Of a stretch of DNA of 64,000 nucleotides, positions 7,555-16,473 are shown in pieces. The notes beneath the pieces were generated by a model. The model worked only from the letters and a program-made list of their open reading frames with translations. It was not told where the DNA came from and did not search any database. The translations under genes were made by a program, and so were the position numbers. This DNA comes from JAPPHA01 sp963662705 (GTDB taxonomy: Bacteria > Pseudomonadota > Alphaproteobacteria > Rhodobacterales > Rhodobacteraceae), in contig OY759767.1 in assembly GCA_963662705.2 (NCBI GenBank), forward strand, positions 5,828,001 through 5,892,000, in the 5' to 3' direction. The stretch's first letter is position 1; every line of letters begins with the position of its first letter.

Positions 7555-8085
7555 TCACGGCTGCCGATGCCGTGCGAAGAACGGTCCAATCGCCGCCCGA
7601 AATGAGCATGATCGCTGTAGTCGAACCAGATGTAGGACATCTCGACCGCTACGTCGCACACGAGGGACAGGGCGCGCCCGAGCCCATCCCTCCGGATGAT
7701 GGCTCTCGATCATCGCTTCCCAGCGGCGGCGGTCCTCCGGTGCCGTCACCAACTCAAGCGACAGGGCACCGAGGTCCCGAAGCGGGCACGAGACAGAACG
7801 GTTCGGAAAGTCCGACGCGGGACAGGCATGAGGATCGAATTCCAGAGCTTCCGCTTCCGGAAGACGCACACCCAGTTTCTCCGCAAGTGCCGGCAGAAGC
7901 TTGCGCGCCGACGCCAGGCACAGATTGGCAACACGGTTGTACCAGTTCTCCCGCTCACAGAACTCGTGGGCCAGGCCGTCCGTGACAACGCACCGCCGTT
8001 GCAGGCCGTCCCGAACCACTCTATCGTCTCCGACGAAACCTGTCGCATGCCAATCTGCATGCCCGGGCGAGTCGCACGAAATCAA
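7555..8085 (-). pseudogene. DUF4338-like (transposase-associated) fragment
   Basis: The open frame includes ENWYNRVANLCLASARKLLP and LVTAPEDRRRWEAMIESHHP. These resemble the start of DUF4338 domains found alone or fused N-terminally to IS4-type transposases. After about residue 145 the frame turns into unlike sequence, indicating a frameshift or deletion. It lies on the same strand and in the right order to be the N-terminal half of the IS4-type transposase whose C-terminus survives at 5197-5388. That link is a hypothesis. Confidence 0.4.
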
Positions 8086-8317
8086 CCCGGAGTTAAGTGT
8101 GTGTGCTTGATAGGGTCCCGCCCATGGCAGCCTGCCCGACGGAAACTTTTTCTCCCAGATCCCTGCAACTGGGCCCCTCCCCGTGACTCCCGTTCAGCGG
8201 CATGGTGGTCGCACTTGGCAGGTCGGCAATTGTCGGCACGCGTCCCGCCCACGGTCCGACGTCCCCGAATTATGCGGGAAGGCGATGCCGTCGCCCCGGG
8301 TATCACCGACGACATGA

Positions 8318-9022
8318 TTGCGGAGAACGCCTTTCTCGCAGTGCGGCGAAGCCGCCAGCGTCCCGTCCTGTTCCGTCTCCAAATACACGCGGCTGCCGTC
8401 AGTCTTCCGGGCGCCGGAAGAGGACTGCCGCCACGTTCGAACGTCGTCCATGTCTGGGATGCTCCCGTGTACGCCAGGTGGACGTCCTCAGCCCGGATGC
8501 CCTCGCGCTCCTGCAAATGACGCCGCCCCGCGATCTCTCACCCATGCGGGACGACCAGTTCGACTACGTTCCGGTTGTCGACGATCACGGCCGGCTGCTG
8601 AACGATCCGGTCCTCGTTCGCCTCGCCGCCAACCGCTACCGGGTCCCGATCGCCGACAGCGACCGGCACTACGACGTCATCCGGCTCGCTGCGGGTTTCG
8701 ACCTGGATGTCGGGATCCTCGTTCCGGAGGTCTCTCCGCTCGCCGCCCCGGGCTTTCTCGCCGACACCTTGATCCGCCGGATATTCGGAGAGGATGTCGT
8801 CGCACTCCGTCGCCTCCGGCATCGGTGGGTGCCGGTCTGCAGAAGGGACAGGGTGATCGCCCGGACCGGCTGGTCTCCGCCACCGCCTGGTCGTCGAGCC
8901 TGGTGACCAATGTCGCCATTGCCATGCTCGCCAGGCGCGTCGATGCACAGGGGACACGGATTGTCGTCGAGGCACCGGACGGCAGGCGCCCGGCCATCGT
9001 GCGGGAACCATCCTGGCCTTGA
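8318..9022 (+). pseudogene. DmdA/GcvT-like aminomethyltransferase, decayed
   Basis: Recognisable pieces of a DMSP demethylase-like folate-dependent aminomethyltransferase are spread over shifting frames. They are RRTPFSQCGEAA and LPSVFRAPEEDCRHVRT in one frame (8321-8440), VHVWDA in a second (about 8447-8465), then RQVDVLSPDA, TPPRDLS, VPVVDDHGRLLNDPV, VSPLAAPG and RVIARTGWS in a third (8473-8880). The first frame resumes with NVAIAMLARRVDAQGT and VEAPDGRRPA near 8910-9005. At least three frameshifts are present, and the stretch between RTGWS and the C-terminal piece is far too short, so a large internal deletion has occurred. It cannot make a working enzyme. Confidence 0.75.
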
Positions 9023-9203
9023 ACCGATCTTTCCGATCGGCCCCAAATCCGCCAATTGGGCCGAAGGCACGAGTCGGGAACGCCGAGGGTATCGCTTCCT
9101 CCGCAGTCGTCAGTGTCCATCGGTCCCGTCCTGCCGCGGGCACCTTGGCAGTTCAAACGACACGGAATCCAGGGGGCCGACCGGGTGGAACACGGACCGG
9201 TCC

Positions 9204-10211
9204 CTACTTTACGACGTCGACCTTGCTGCGATTGAGCGAGATTGCGATCGCCGCGATCAGCAACGCACCGAGCGCGACCTGGCTCCAGGATGGCGGGACC
9301 CCCGCAATGGTCAGACCATTGCGCACGACGGTCAGTGTCAGCGCGCCGATGATCGTCTTGACGACACTGCCGTAACCACCGGTCAACGGCGTCCCGCCCA
9401 GGGCGACGGCTGCGATGGCATCAAGTTCGATCATCAGGCCGGCCTGCGGTGTCGCAGCGCCGGCGCGGGCGAGATTGACACAGGACGCAATGCCGACCAT
9501 CACCCCTGCAGCCGCAAAGACCTTGATCTTGAAGGCGGTCACGTTGATTCCCACCAGGCGCAGCACTTTTTCATTGCCCCCGACCGCCTTGAGCTGCTGG
9601 CCGAACAGTGTTTTCTCGTAGAATACCCACATGAATGCCGCGACCACCGCGGCGACGATGAAAATCGCCGGGAACTTGCCCATCGACAGCAGCCAGGGCG
9701 CGGCGACGGAAGAAATATTGGTGCCGCCCGAGACGCTGCCGTCGGTCATGTAGATCGATGTCCCGTCGGAGATGATGATCACCAGGGCCCGGACAATGAT
9801 CAGCATGGCCAGCGTCGTGACGAATGACGGGATCTTCAGAAGCGAAATCACCAGACCGTTGACCATACCCACGAAGGCACCCGCAACGACGCCAAGCACG
9901 AGTCCGGCGCCGCCGAACCAAAGCATGCCCAGAGCCCCCATGAAGGCACTGAAAGCGAGGCTCGAGCCGATCGAGATGTCAATGGATCCGGTCGTCACCA
10001 CAATCAGCTGGGCAAAGGCCAACAGCATCAGGACGGGGGTCTGCTGGGCTATGAAGGTCCAGTTCCGGATCGACATGAACCGGTCGCCGCTGATCGACCA
10101 GAACAGCAGGATCACCAGGGCGATGGCAATGAACGGGACGAAGTCGCGAACCCTTTCCATTTGACGCGGGCTCAGGAAGCCACCCGCCATCGTTTTGGAC
10201 TCGTCCGTCAT
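9204..10211 (-). CDS. Sugar ABC transporter permease (RbsC/FrcC type)
   Basis: 335 residues and about nine to ten hydrophobic segments, beginning with VPFIAIALVILLFWSISG. The family signature TTGSIDISIGSS and the cytoplasmic-loop region AVGGNEKVLRLVGINV identify the RbsC/XylH/FrcC permeases of carbohydrate uptake type 2 systems. It is the last gene of the operon, 11 bp after the ATPase gene. It would form the inner-membrane channel served by the binding protein encoded at 16474-17553. Confidence 0.92.
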   Translation of the reverse strand: MTDESKTMAGGFLSPRQMERVRDFVPFIAIALVILLFWSISGDRFMSIRNWTFIAQQTPVLMLLAFAQLIVVTTGSIDISIGSSLAFSAFMGALGMLWFGGAGLVLGVVAGAFVGMVNGLVISLLKIPSFVTTLAMLIIVRALVIIISDGTSIYMTDGSVSGGTNISSVAAPWLLSMGKFPAIFIVAAVVAAFMWVFYEKTLFGQQLKAVGGNEKVLRLVGINVTAFKIKVFAAAGVMVGIASCVNLARAGAATPQAGLMIELDAIAAVALGGTPLTGGYGSVVKTIIGALTLTVVRNGLTIAGVPPSWSQVALGALLIAAIAISLNRSKVDVVK

Positions 10212-10222
10212 GTGCCCGTTCC

Positions 10223-10987
10223 TTACTCGCCTACCGTGATCGCCTTGACGAGACGATCGGCGGTTACGCTGCCCCGCTCGAATTCCTGCGACGTGACGCC
10301 ATGATGGATGACAATGATCCGGTCGGCCAGACGCTGCACCTGGTCAAGATTGTGACTGATGAGAATGAAGGACGTGTCGTGGTTGTCGCGCACTTCTTCG
10401 ACCATGCGCTCGACCTCGGCCGTCTCGTTGGGACCCAGCGCGGCGGTGGGTTCGTCGAGGATCACGATCTCCTTGCCCCAGGCGATGGCGCGGCCGATGG
10501 CGATGGACTGTTGCTGACCGCCCGAGAGATCCGAAATCGGCCGCGAAAGGTCCTGCACCGTCTTGACATTGAGCTGATCGAGCACTTCCCGCGTTTTGGC
10601 GCGCATGGATCTGACGTCGGCGAAAATGCCCCATTTCCGCGGCGTACGTCCAAGAAACAGGTTGTATGGTGCCGACATGTTTGGGACCAGTGCAAGGTCC
10701 TGATAGACGACCTCGACACCGCGCTCCCGCATCCGGCTGACGCTGTGGTCGCTCAGGTCGATGGGCTCACCCTTGATCCGGATTTCGCCCGAGTCCGGTG
10801 GATAAACCCCGGCAACGGTCTTGATCAGCGTTGATTTCCCGGCGCCATTGGCGCCCACGACAGCGAGCACCTCGCCCTTGTCCAGCCTGAATGAACCTGT
10901 ACGCAGCGCCTGTACGCCGCCGAAGGACTTCGAGACGTTTTCGACCTCCAGGAGCGGGGGATCGGAGTGAGGGCCGGGGTCCGTCAC
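10223..10987 (-). CDS. Sugar ABC transporter ATPase (FrcA type)
   Basis: 254 residues with a single nucleotide-binding domain: Walker A GANGAGKST, signature LSGGQQQS, Walker B IVILDEP and switch histidine ILISH. Single-domain ATPases of this kind are typical of fructose (Frc) and related systems, whereas most CUT2 ATPases are duplicated. The start is a GTG behind AGGAGAC. It lies between the ROK regulator and the permease and would energise that permease. Confidence 0.92.
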   Translation of the reverse strand: MTDPGPHSDPPLLEVENVSKSFGGVQALRTGSFRLDKGEVLAVVGANGAGKSTLIKTVAGVYPPDSGEIRIKGEPIDLSDHSVSRMRERGVEVVYQDLALVPNMSAPYNLFLGRTPRKWGIFADVRSMRAKTREVLDQLNVKTVQDLSRPISDLSGGQQQSIAIGRAIAWGKEIVILDEPTAALGPNETAEVERMVEEVRDNHDTSFILISHNLDQVQRLADRIIVIHHGVTSQEFERGSVTADRLVKAITVGE

Positions 10988-11009
10988 GACAAGTCTCCTT
11001 TTCCCGGGA

Positions 11010-12245
11010 TCAATGTCCCGCGCCGGCAGCCTGGATCGGGATCATCTCTTCGCGGGGATTGGTGAGAAACGTCTGCGCCAGCACGTCGAGGTATGTTCCC
11101 TTGAGAACGAGATCGCCGCCGATCTGCGTCAACTCCAGCCGAATGCTCTGGAAAATGCTCGGCAACAGCGACGCTTTCACGTATTTCGCGATCGCCGCTC
11201 TGAACGGCGGCCCGAAAGCAGCGTATTCGTCGCCGATCACGACGATATCCGGATTCACAAAATTGATGCAGTTTGTGATTCCCTGTGCGAGACAGCGCGC
11301 GACGCGTTCGACTTCGGCCACAGCCAGCGAGTCGCCGGCATGATACGCGGCAACGACGTCGGGAAAATTCGCTTCGGACGTCAGCGCGGTCTCGGGGTTT
11401 CCGTCCGCGAATTCCCGCACGTCCCGAAGAAGCGCGATCCGCGATGTGAAAAGCTCGAGACAGCCGTGATTGCCGCATTTGCACCGGGGTCCGTTCACAT
11501 CAATGGATGTATGGCCAAGCTCTCCGGCCAGGCCGAGACTGCCGCGATAGACCTCGCCGTTCGTCACCAGGGCGGATCCAATGCCCTGGCCGGCCGATAT
11601 ATAGAGGAGCACCTTTGCACCCGATGGTTTCGCCTGCTCCCGCCAGACGGTCAACGCCGCTGCCTTGGCGTCATGGATTGAGTAGACCGGAATGGTCCCG
11701 TAACGCTCGCGAAGCGCGCGAACGAGATCGAAAGCCTGCCAGTCTGGGCTCTCGGTCATCAGGATGACACGTTCGTCACGTTCGAGGAACGGACCCGGAA
11801 CGGCGACGCCCATCCCGTCAATCTGCGGGTGCCCGTCCGTATGCCGGTCGACGCATTCCGCAATCTGGTCGAAAGTCTGGGAAGGAGCCTGGCCCTTCAT
11901 GATCTGCCCTTCGGTTTCGTCAAGTGTCACACCGGACAAGCTGTAGAGTCCCACCGAAAAGCTGCGTCTCTGGAGGCGAACGCAGATGATTGTGCGGCCG
12001 CTGCATGCAAAATCCAGGTTGATCGAGCGGCGTCCCCGGCCACTCTTGACGAGACCCACCTCTTCCACGATGCCATCTTCGATGAGGACACCAATCGCAC
12101 GGGTTACCGTCGCCTGGTCGAGACCCGTCGCAACGCTGATATCCTTGCGGGAACAAGGTCCGAGTTCCTGCATCGCCGACAGGATCACGCGACGGTTGAA
12201 CCCCTGCACGCCCCCGATGGACAGGCCTTTCTGAACAAAGTTCAT
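11010..12245 (-). CDS. ROK-family transcriptional regulator
   Basis: 411 residues. An N-terminal winged helix (about 12-75, SRKDISVATGLDQATVTRAI) is joined to a ROK domain with a sugar-binding/zinc region: GELGHTSIDV and the zinc ligands CKCGNHGCLE. The start is the ATG with GGAG seven bases upstream; a longer start at 12275 is possible. Sitting inside the sugar operon, it most likely senses an intermediate of the same pathway and represses the promoter upstream of 17553. Target and effector are inferred from context. Confidence 0.9.
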   Translation of the reverse strand: MNFVQKGLSIGGVQGFNRRVILSAMQELGPCSRKDISVATGLDQATVTRAIGVLIEDGIVEEVGLVKSGRGRRSINLDFACSGRTIICVRLQRRSFSVGLYSLSGVTLDETEGQIMKGQAPSQTFDQIAECVDRHTDGHPQIDGMGVAVPGPFLERDERVILMTESPDWQAFDLVRALRERYGTIPVYSIHDAKAAALTVWREQAKPSGAKVLLYISAGQGIGSALVTNGEVYRGSLGLAGELGHTSIDVNGPRCKCGNHGCLELFTSRIALLRDVREFADGNPETALTSEANFPDVVAAYHAGDSLAVAEVERVARCLAQGITNCINFVNPDIVVIGDEYAAFGPPFRAAIAKYVKASLLPSIFQSIRLELTQIGGDLVLKGTYLDVLAQTFLTNPREEMIPIQAAGAGH

Positions 12246-12320
12246 CCGCCGCTCCACGTCGCAAACCGGGAGCAAAGGATAGTCAATTCCTTGCAGATCG
12301 CAAGTAAATTGCTGGCTCGA

Positions 12321-12974
12321 TCAGAGGCAGCCTGTGTCATTGATCACGGCTTCAGCGATGTGTTTTCCGGCACGGATTCTCCTGGCATTCGGCAGATCGA
12401 TTCGGGCAATCTTGGCAACGGCCTCGTCCAGGCTGCGGCCGCTGGACCGATGCCGTTCAAGGAGGCGCTGACGCAAGACCTCGTCAGGGGCGTCAACGAA
12501 AACCCGAAAACGAAAGAAATACCGAATGTCGCGCCAGACCGGTGCATCGCAAAACAGGTAATTTCCTTCAACGACGCAGACATCCTCGTCACCTGTGATC
12601 CGAAGGCCTTCTGCAACCGGATCATGCCGGGTGCGGGAATAAACGGGCCAGCAGAAGGCCGTTTTCTCCGATAGCCGCTGCATTGTTGCGAGAAGTCCCG
12701 GAGCGTCAAACGTGTCGATCCGTCCCTTGGCTTCGCGCAACCCCAACGCACCCAGATGTTCGTTGGGGAGGTGGAAACCGTCCATTGGGCAATGTCGGGC
12801 CACGAGGCCGTGCCCCTGCGAGAGGTCATTGACGAGCCGCTGGGCGAGGGTCGATTTGCCTGCTGCCGGTGGACCGGCAATGCCGAGAAGGTACGGACGT
12901 CCCTCTGAATCCCTGGCCCGTGCAGCCACTCCGCTCAGCAGGTCAGGATATGTGGGCGTTACGCCATCAGCCAT
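12321..12974 (-). CDS. P-loop sugar/nucleoside kinase (FrcK-like)
   Basis: 217 residues with Walker A GPPAAGKST at about 37-45, a DGFHLPN motif like that of uridine/pantothenate kinases, and a lid region RLLERHRSSG. Proteins of this type accompany the fructose ABC transporter in rhizobia (frcK). The start is the ATG at 12974, overlapping the end of the PfkB gene by 8 bp; longer frames exist but lack a plausible start. It probably phosphorylates the imported sugar or a derivative. The substrate is not shown by sequence. Confidence 0.82.
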   Translation of the reverse strand: MADGVTPTYPDLLSGVAARARDSEGRPYLLGIAGPPAAGKSTLAQRLVNDLSQGHGLVARHCPMDGFHLPNEHLGALGLREAKGRIDTFDAPGLLATMQRLSEKTAFCWPVYSRTRHDPVAEGLRITGDEDVCVVEGNYLFCDAPVWRDIRYFFRFRVFVDAPDEVLRQRLLERHRSSGRSLDEAVAKIARIDLPNARRIRAGKHIAEAVINDTGCL

Positions 12975-13815
12975 GCATGTGGCTCCGCGTCCCGGGCGAG
13001 TTGCAGGATTGTGCGGCAATCCGGTTGGCGAGTTCAAGTGCAGTGACGAACTCACCGGTCTCCGCATAGGCGTGGCAGAAGGCGCCGTGAAAGATATCGC
13101 CGGCCCCCAGCGTATCGACCACCGGCACCTCCAACGCCGGAATCTCCCCTCTCCGGCGACCATCCTGCCAGATCACTCCACGCGCCCCGCGAGTCATGGC
13201 CCAGCGTTCGATTCCGAGCGCGGTGCATTCGGCACCGAAGGCATCCGGTCCACCGGCGAAAAACGATTCCGAAACGATCGGGATATCCGCCAGCCGCAGG
13301 TAATCGGGTGACCAGTCTTTCCAGCTCCCACCATCCATGATCACGGGTCCTTTGAAAGCCCGTATGGCTTCGGCATGGCGCATGACGAAGTGGCGTTCGT
13401 ACTGGTCGATTTGAATCAGATCGTACTCATTTTCAAACAGGCCGGGCAGGTCCTGCAGCCGGGCGCATTCTTCGTCGGCTGCGTTGATGATCATCCGGTC
13501 CCCGTTGCTGCGAGTCGAGACGACGGTGGAGACCGGGATGCGGTAGTCGGGATCGGCACTGATGTTGATGGGCTTGACGCCGTACCGGTGAAGATCGTCA
13601 TGGAGCAGGGCAAGAAAGGGTCCGTCGACGCCGAAGGCCGAAGCCAGGTGCGCGTCACCGCCGAGATGGGCGAATGTTACGGCGGCGTTCAGCGCGGAAC
13701 CGCCTGGAATAATGTCGTTGGAAACTGCCCTGACCTTGGAATCGGGCGCAGGAAAGTCATCGACAAGGCTGGTCAGGTCAATCACCGATCGTCCGACAAA
13801 AAGCGCTCGCTTCAT
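12967..13815 (-). CDS. PfkB-family carbohydrate kinase
   Basis: 282 residues of the ribokinase/fructokinase fold. The N-terminal glycine-rich region is IIPGGSALNAA and the C-terminal signature with catalytic aspartate is DTLGAGDIFHGAF. Its start overlaps the stop of the aldolase gene by ATGA, and its stop overlaps the next kinase, so the three are tightly coupled. In this setting it is likely to phosphorylate fructose or a fructose phosphate to feed the aldolase (inference). Confidence 0.9.
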   Translation of the reverse strand: MKRALFVGRSVIDLTSLVDDFPAPDSKVRAVSNDIIPGGSALNAAVTFAHLGGDAHLASAFGVDGPFLALLHDDLHRYGVKPINISADPDYRIPVSTVVSTRSNGDRMIINAADEECARLQDLPGLFENEYDLIQIDQYERHFVMRHAEAIRAFKGPVIMDGGSWKDWSPDYLRLADIPIVSESFFAGGPDAFGAECTALGIERWAMTRGARGVIWQDGRRRGEIPALEVPVVDTLGAGDIFHGAFCHAYAETGEFVTALELANRIAAQSCNSPGTRSHMHG

Positions 13816-14885
13816 GCCACCGCGACGCGCGGGTCCAGCACGCCCTCCCGATAGCGCCGCGCCATCTCAGGCAGCGGGATCACCCGAATGGAGTCCCCGT
13901 GCCCGGCGGCACCAAAACGCTGAAACCGGTCGAGAACCAGTGTCTCGAGTTCCGCCATCGCCGCAAGGATGAACTTGCGCGGATCGAAGACTTCCGGGTT
14001 CTCCCGGATGTATTTCCGAATGGCGCCTGACATGGCCATACGACAATCGGTATCGATGTTGATCTTGCGGACGCCTGAACGGATCCCACGCTCGATCTCG
14101 TCCACCGGAACGCCCCAGGCCTGAGCCATCTCGCCACCGTTTTCGTTGATCAGGTCCTGCAGGTATTGGGGGACCGATGACGAACCGTGCATCACCAGAT
14201 GGGTATCGGGCAGGCGTGAATGAATGGCTTCTATTCGCTCGATGGCAAGGATTTCGCTGTCGGGTTTGCGGGAGAACTTGTAGGCGCCATGGCTGGTTCC
14301 GCAAGCAATGGCGAGGGCATCAATCTTGCTGCGCATCACGAAATCGGCAGCCTGATCCGGATCGGTCAGGAGCTGATGGCGGGCGAGACGACCACGGGCG
14401 CCGGAACCATCCTCTTCCACGGCCGAACCGGTTTCCAGCGAACCCAGGATGCCGAGTTCGCCTTCCACTGAGGCTCCAACCCTGTGCACCTTTCGAGACA
14501 CGCGTTCAGTAACGTCGACGTTGTAGGCATAGCTGGCGGGCGTCCTGGCATTGGCCTCGAGCGAACCATCCATCATCGCAGACGTAAATCCTGCGTTGAC
14601 TGCCGAAAGGCACGCCTCCTCGGTGTTGCCGTGATCCTGGTGCAGGCAGATCGGATTTTTCGGGTACTGTTCGGCCAGTGCCCTCACGATGTTCACAATC
14701 ATCCGGTCGCCGGCGTAGCTCTGGCGGACGTTCAGACTTGCCTGCAAGATGACCGGCGCGTCACAAGCCTGCGCCGCGTTCATGATTGCAAGTCCCTGTT
14801 CCATGTTCGAGATATTGAAAGCCGGCACGCCGTATCCATGCTCGGCAGCGTGATCCAGTAGCTGCCGCAATGAAATCAGTTGCAT
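13812..14885 (-). CDS. Class II fructose-bisphosphate aldolase-like protein
   Basis: 357 residues. The N-terminus MQLISLRQLLDHAAEHGYG and AFNISNMEQ, the zinc ligand cluster LHQDHGNT, the HGSSSVP motif and KINIDTDCRMAM are typical of Fba/GatY/KbaY metal-dependent aldolases. The ATG at 14885 is chosen because homology begins there; the frame extends further upstream. It follows the glycoside hydrolase gene by 22 bp. It would cleave the phosphorylated ketose made by the neighbouring kinases. The exact ketose is uncertain. Confidence 0.88.
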   Translation of the reverse strand: MQLISLRQLLDHAAEHGYGVPAFNISNMEQGLAIMNAAQACDAPVILQASLNVRQSYAGDRMIVNIVRALAEQYPKNPICLHQDHGNTEEACLSAVNAGFTSAMMDGSLEANARTPASYAYNVDVTERVSRKVHRVGASVEGELGILGSLETGSAVEEDGSGARGRLARHQLLTDPDQAADFVMRSKIDALAIACGTSHGAYKFSRKPDSEILAIERIEAIHSRLPDTHLVMHGSSSVPQYLQDLINENGGEMAQAWGVPVDEIERGIRSGVRKINIDTDCRMAMSGAIRKYIRENPEVFDPRKFILAAMAELETLVLDRFQRFGAAGHGDSIRVIPLPEMARRYREGVLDPRVAVA

Positions 14886-14907
14886 GAGAAAAGCCGTCCT
14901 GCCGAGG

Positions 14908-16392
14908 TCAGCAGCGGAACGCGACGCCGTGGAACCGGGCAGTGCCCTCCTGGACAAATAGTCCCCAAGCCTTGTCAGAAGTCTCGTAGATCCGGAAACT
15001 CGCCACGACCTGTTCGGCGACGAAGCATTCCACTGCCGAACCCTTGCGCAACAGTTGCACGCGATAACGCCCGTTCTCGGGAGCGAATGCCAATGGACGC
15101 TCGACCAGCGGCGATTCGATCTCGGGCGAAACTTCTATGCCATGGCGTTCACGCAGGACAAGGCTGTCCCAAAGCGGATCCATCGAGGCTGGCCATCGAT
15201 CGAACAGGACCCGGCGCTTCATCGGCTCGATCGCCAGCACGTAGCCACTGTCGAGGTTATCGCCGCCCCGAGGTTCGATCAGCACGCCTGCCGCTTCGGT
15301 CCGAGCACCGGGCTCGATAACTGCTTCGAAAAGCACATCGTCGCGGCCCGGCCCACTGAGAAAGGCATGGGCCCAGGTGCCCGCGGCGTCGCAGGCGATT
15401 CCATCGCCCACCTGCCAATCGCCGAGCCGCGCATCGAACTCATGGGCGACCGGGTCGGTGTAGCTCGCCGCAACTTCGGGCACGAGCCTGCACGTCAGCG
15501 TGCCGTCCGACCGTGGAACGAGCTCGCGCGGCGATCCCAGTTCGCCGCCCCAGACCCAATGCTGTTTCGGGTCGTGATGCTTGCGAAACGGGATCCAGGC
15601 GAAGGTTATTCTTCTCTCGCCGTCACTCGCCGATTTCGCCGCGTAAAACCGGCGTCCGTCAAGGCTGTCCAGCTTGCGGCTTTCCCACGGTCCGTTTGGT
15701 GTCGGGGCCACGCGATAGACGGTCTGCATCCGCTCGGAGTACCGGCTTTCCACCAGGTACCACCAGTCGCCCAGTTGAAACAACTCGGGGCACTCCGGAC
15801 AATGCGTCAGCATCGACGATGCAAGCGGCGGTCCGACCTCCCAGTGATCCAGGTCGTCCGACGTGGCCGTCGCCACACAGCCGCGGCGAAACTGTGGCCC
15901 TCCCGACAGTCGCGCCGAGATCAGCATCTTGAACGCGCCTGTCCCGGTGTCGCGGAATACGAACGGATCGCGCCAGTCGACGGTTTCGTACCAGCGGGGA
16001 TCAGGCGAAATCAGGGGGTTGTGCGAGACCTTTTCCCAAGTCAGAAGATCGGTCGACGTCGCCTTGCAGATGGACTGCGGCGACCGCGACTGACGGTTGT
16101 AGCCAGTGTAGAAAAAGTGAAACACGCCCTGGTGCTCGATCACCGAACCTGTCCAGATGCCGTCGCCGTCACACTCGCCGGGTTCACCCGGCCCGAAAGC
16201 ATCCGGCATCACCTCCCAATGCACCAGATCGTTCGAGCGCAAGTAGGCGGTCGAGACCCGTGCCCTTTCGACATACTCCCAAGCGCCGGACGGAGGCTGC
16301 GAGAAGAAAAGGTGCCAGTGGCCGTCATGGAAGAACGGCATCGTATCGCCCGCGGCGGCGGCGTTTTCGGGGGCATAGCCGAAAAGCCTCAT
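14908..16392 (-). CDS. GH32-type beta-fructosidase, cytoplasmic
   Basis: About 494 residues: a five-bladed propeller followed by a C-terminal beta-sandwich (from about 340). The propeller shows VDWRDPFVF (RDP box, about 141-143) and CPECPELF (EC acid/base box, about 200). The N-terminal nucleophile motif is not the standard WMNDPNG but GDTMPFFHDG, with an aspartate at about residue 16. No signal peptide is present, so it acts on an imported fructoside such as sucrose, inulobiose or another short fructan. Start 16392 is chosen for its AGGA site; ATGs at 16404 and 16407 are alternatives. Confidence 0.85.
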   Translation of the reverse strand: MRLFGYAPENAAAAGDTMPFFHDGHWHLFFSQPPSGAWEYVERARVSTAYLRSNDLVHWEVMPDAFGPGEPGECDGDGIWTGSVIEHQGVFHFFYTGYNRQSRSPQSICKATSTDLLTWEKVSHNPLISPDPRWYETVDWRDPFVFRDTGTGAFKMLISARLSGGPQFRRGCVATATSDDLDHWEVGPPLASSMLTHCPECPELFQLGDWWYLVESRYSERMQTVYRVAPTPNGPWESRKLDSLDGRRFYAAKSASDGERRITFAWIPFRKHHDPKQHWVWGGELGSPRELVPRSDGTLTCRLVPEVAASYTDPVAHEFDARLGDWQVGDGIACDAAGTWAHAFLSGPGRDDVLFEAVIEPGARTEAAGVLIEPRGGDNLDSGYVLAIEPMKRRVLFDRWPASMDPLWDSLVLRERHGIEVSPEIESPLVERPLAFAPENGRYRVQLLRKGSAVECFVAEQVVASFRIYETSDKAWGLFVQEGTARFHGVAFRC

Positions 16393-16428
16393 CGCAATCC
16401 TCATCATCTCGTTACAGCCGAAGGGACG

Positions 16429-16456
16429 CCCGCCGGCACCCCCCTGTGCCGGCGGG
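16429..16456 (-). promoter_or_regulatory. Intercistronic hairpin after the binding-protein gene
   Basis: A perfect 11-bp GC-rich stem (CCCGCCGGCAC / GTGCCGGCGGG) with a 6-nt loop lies 17 bp past the binding-protein stop, with no U-run. Such hairpins stabilise the upstream message or partly attenuate, giving more binding protein than downstream proteins. Confidence 0.65.
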
Positions 16457-16473
16457 ACTTTGGGGAGATCTAC

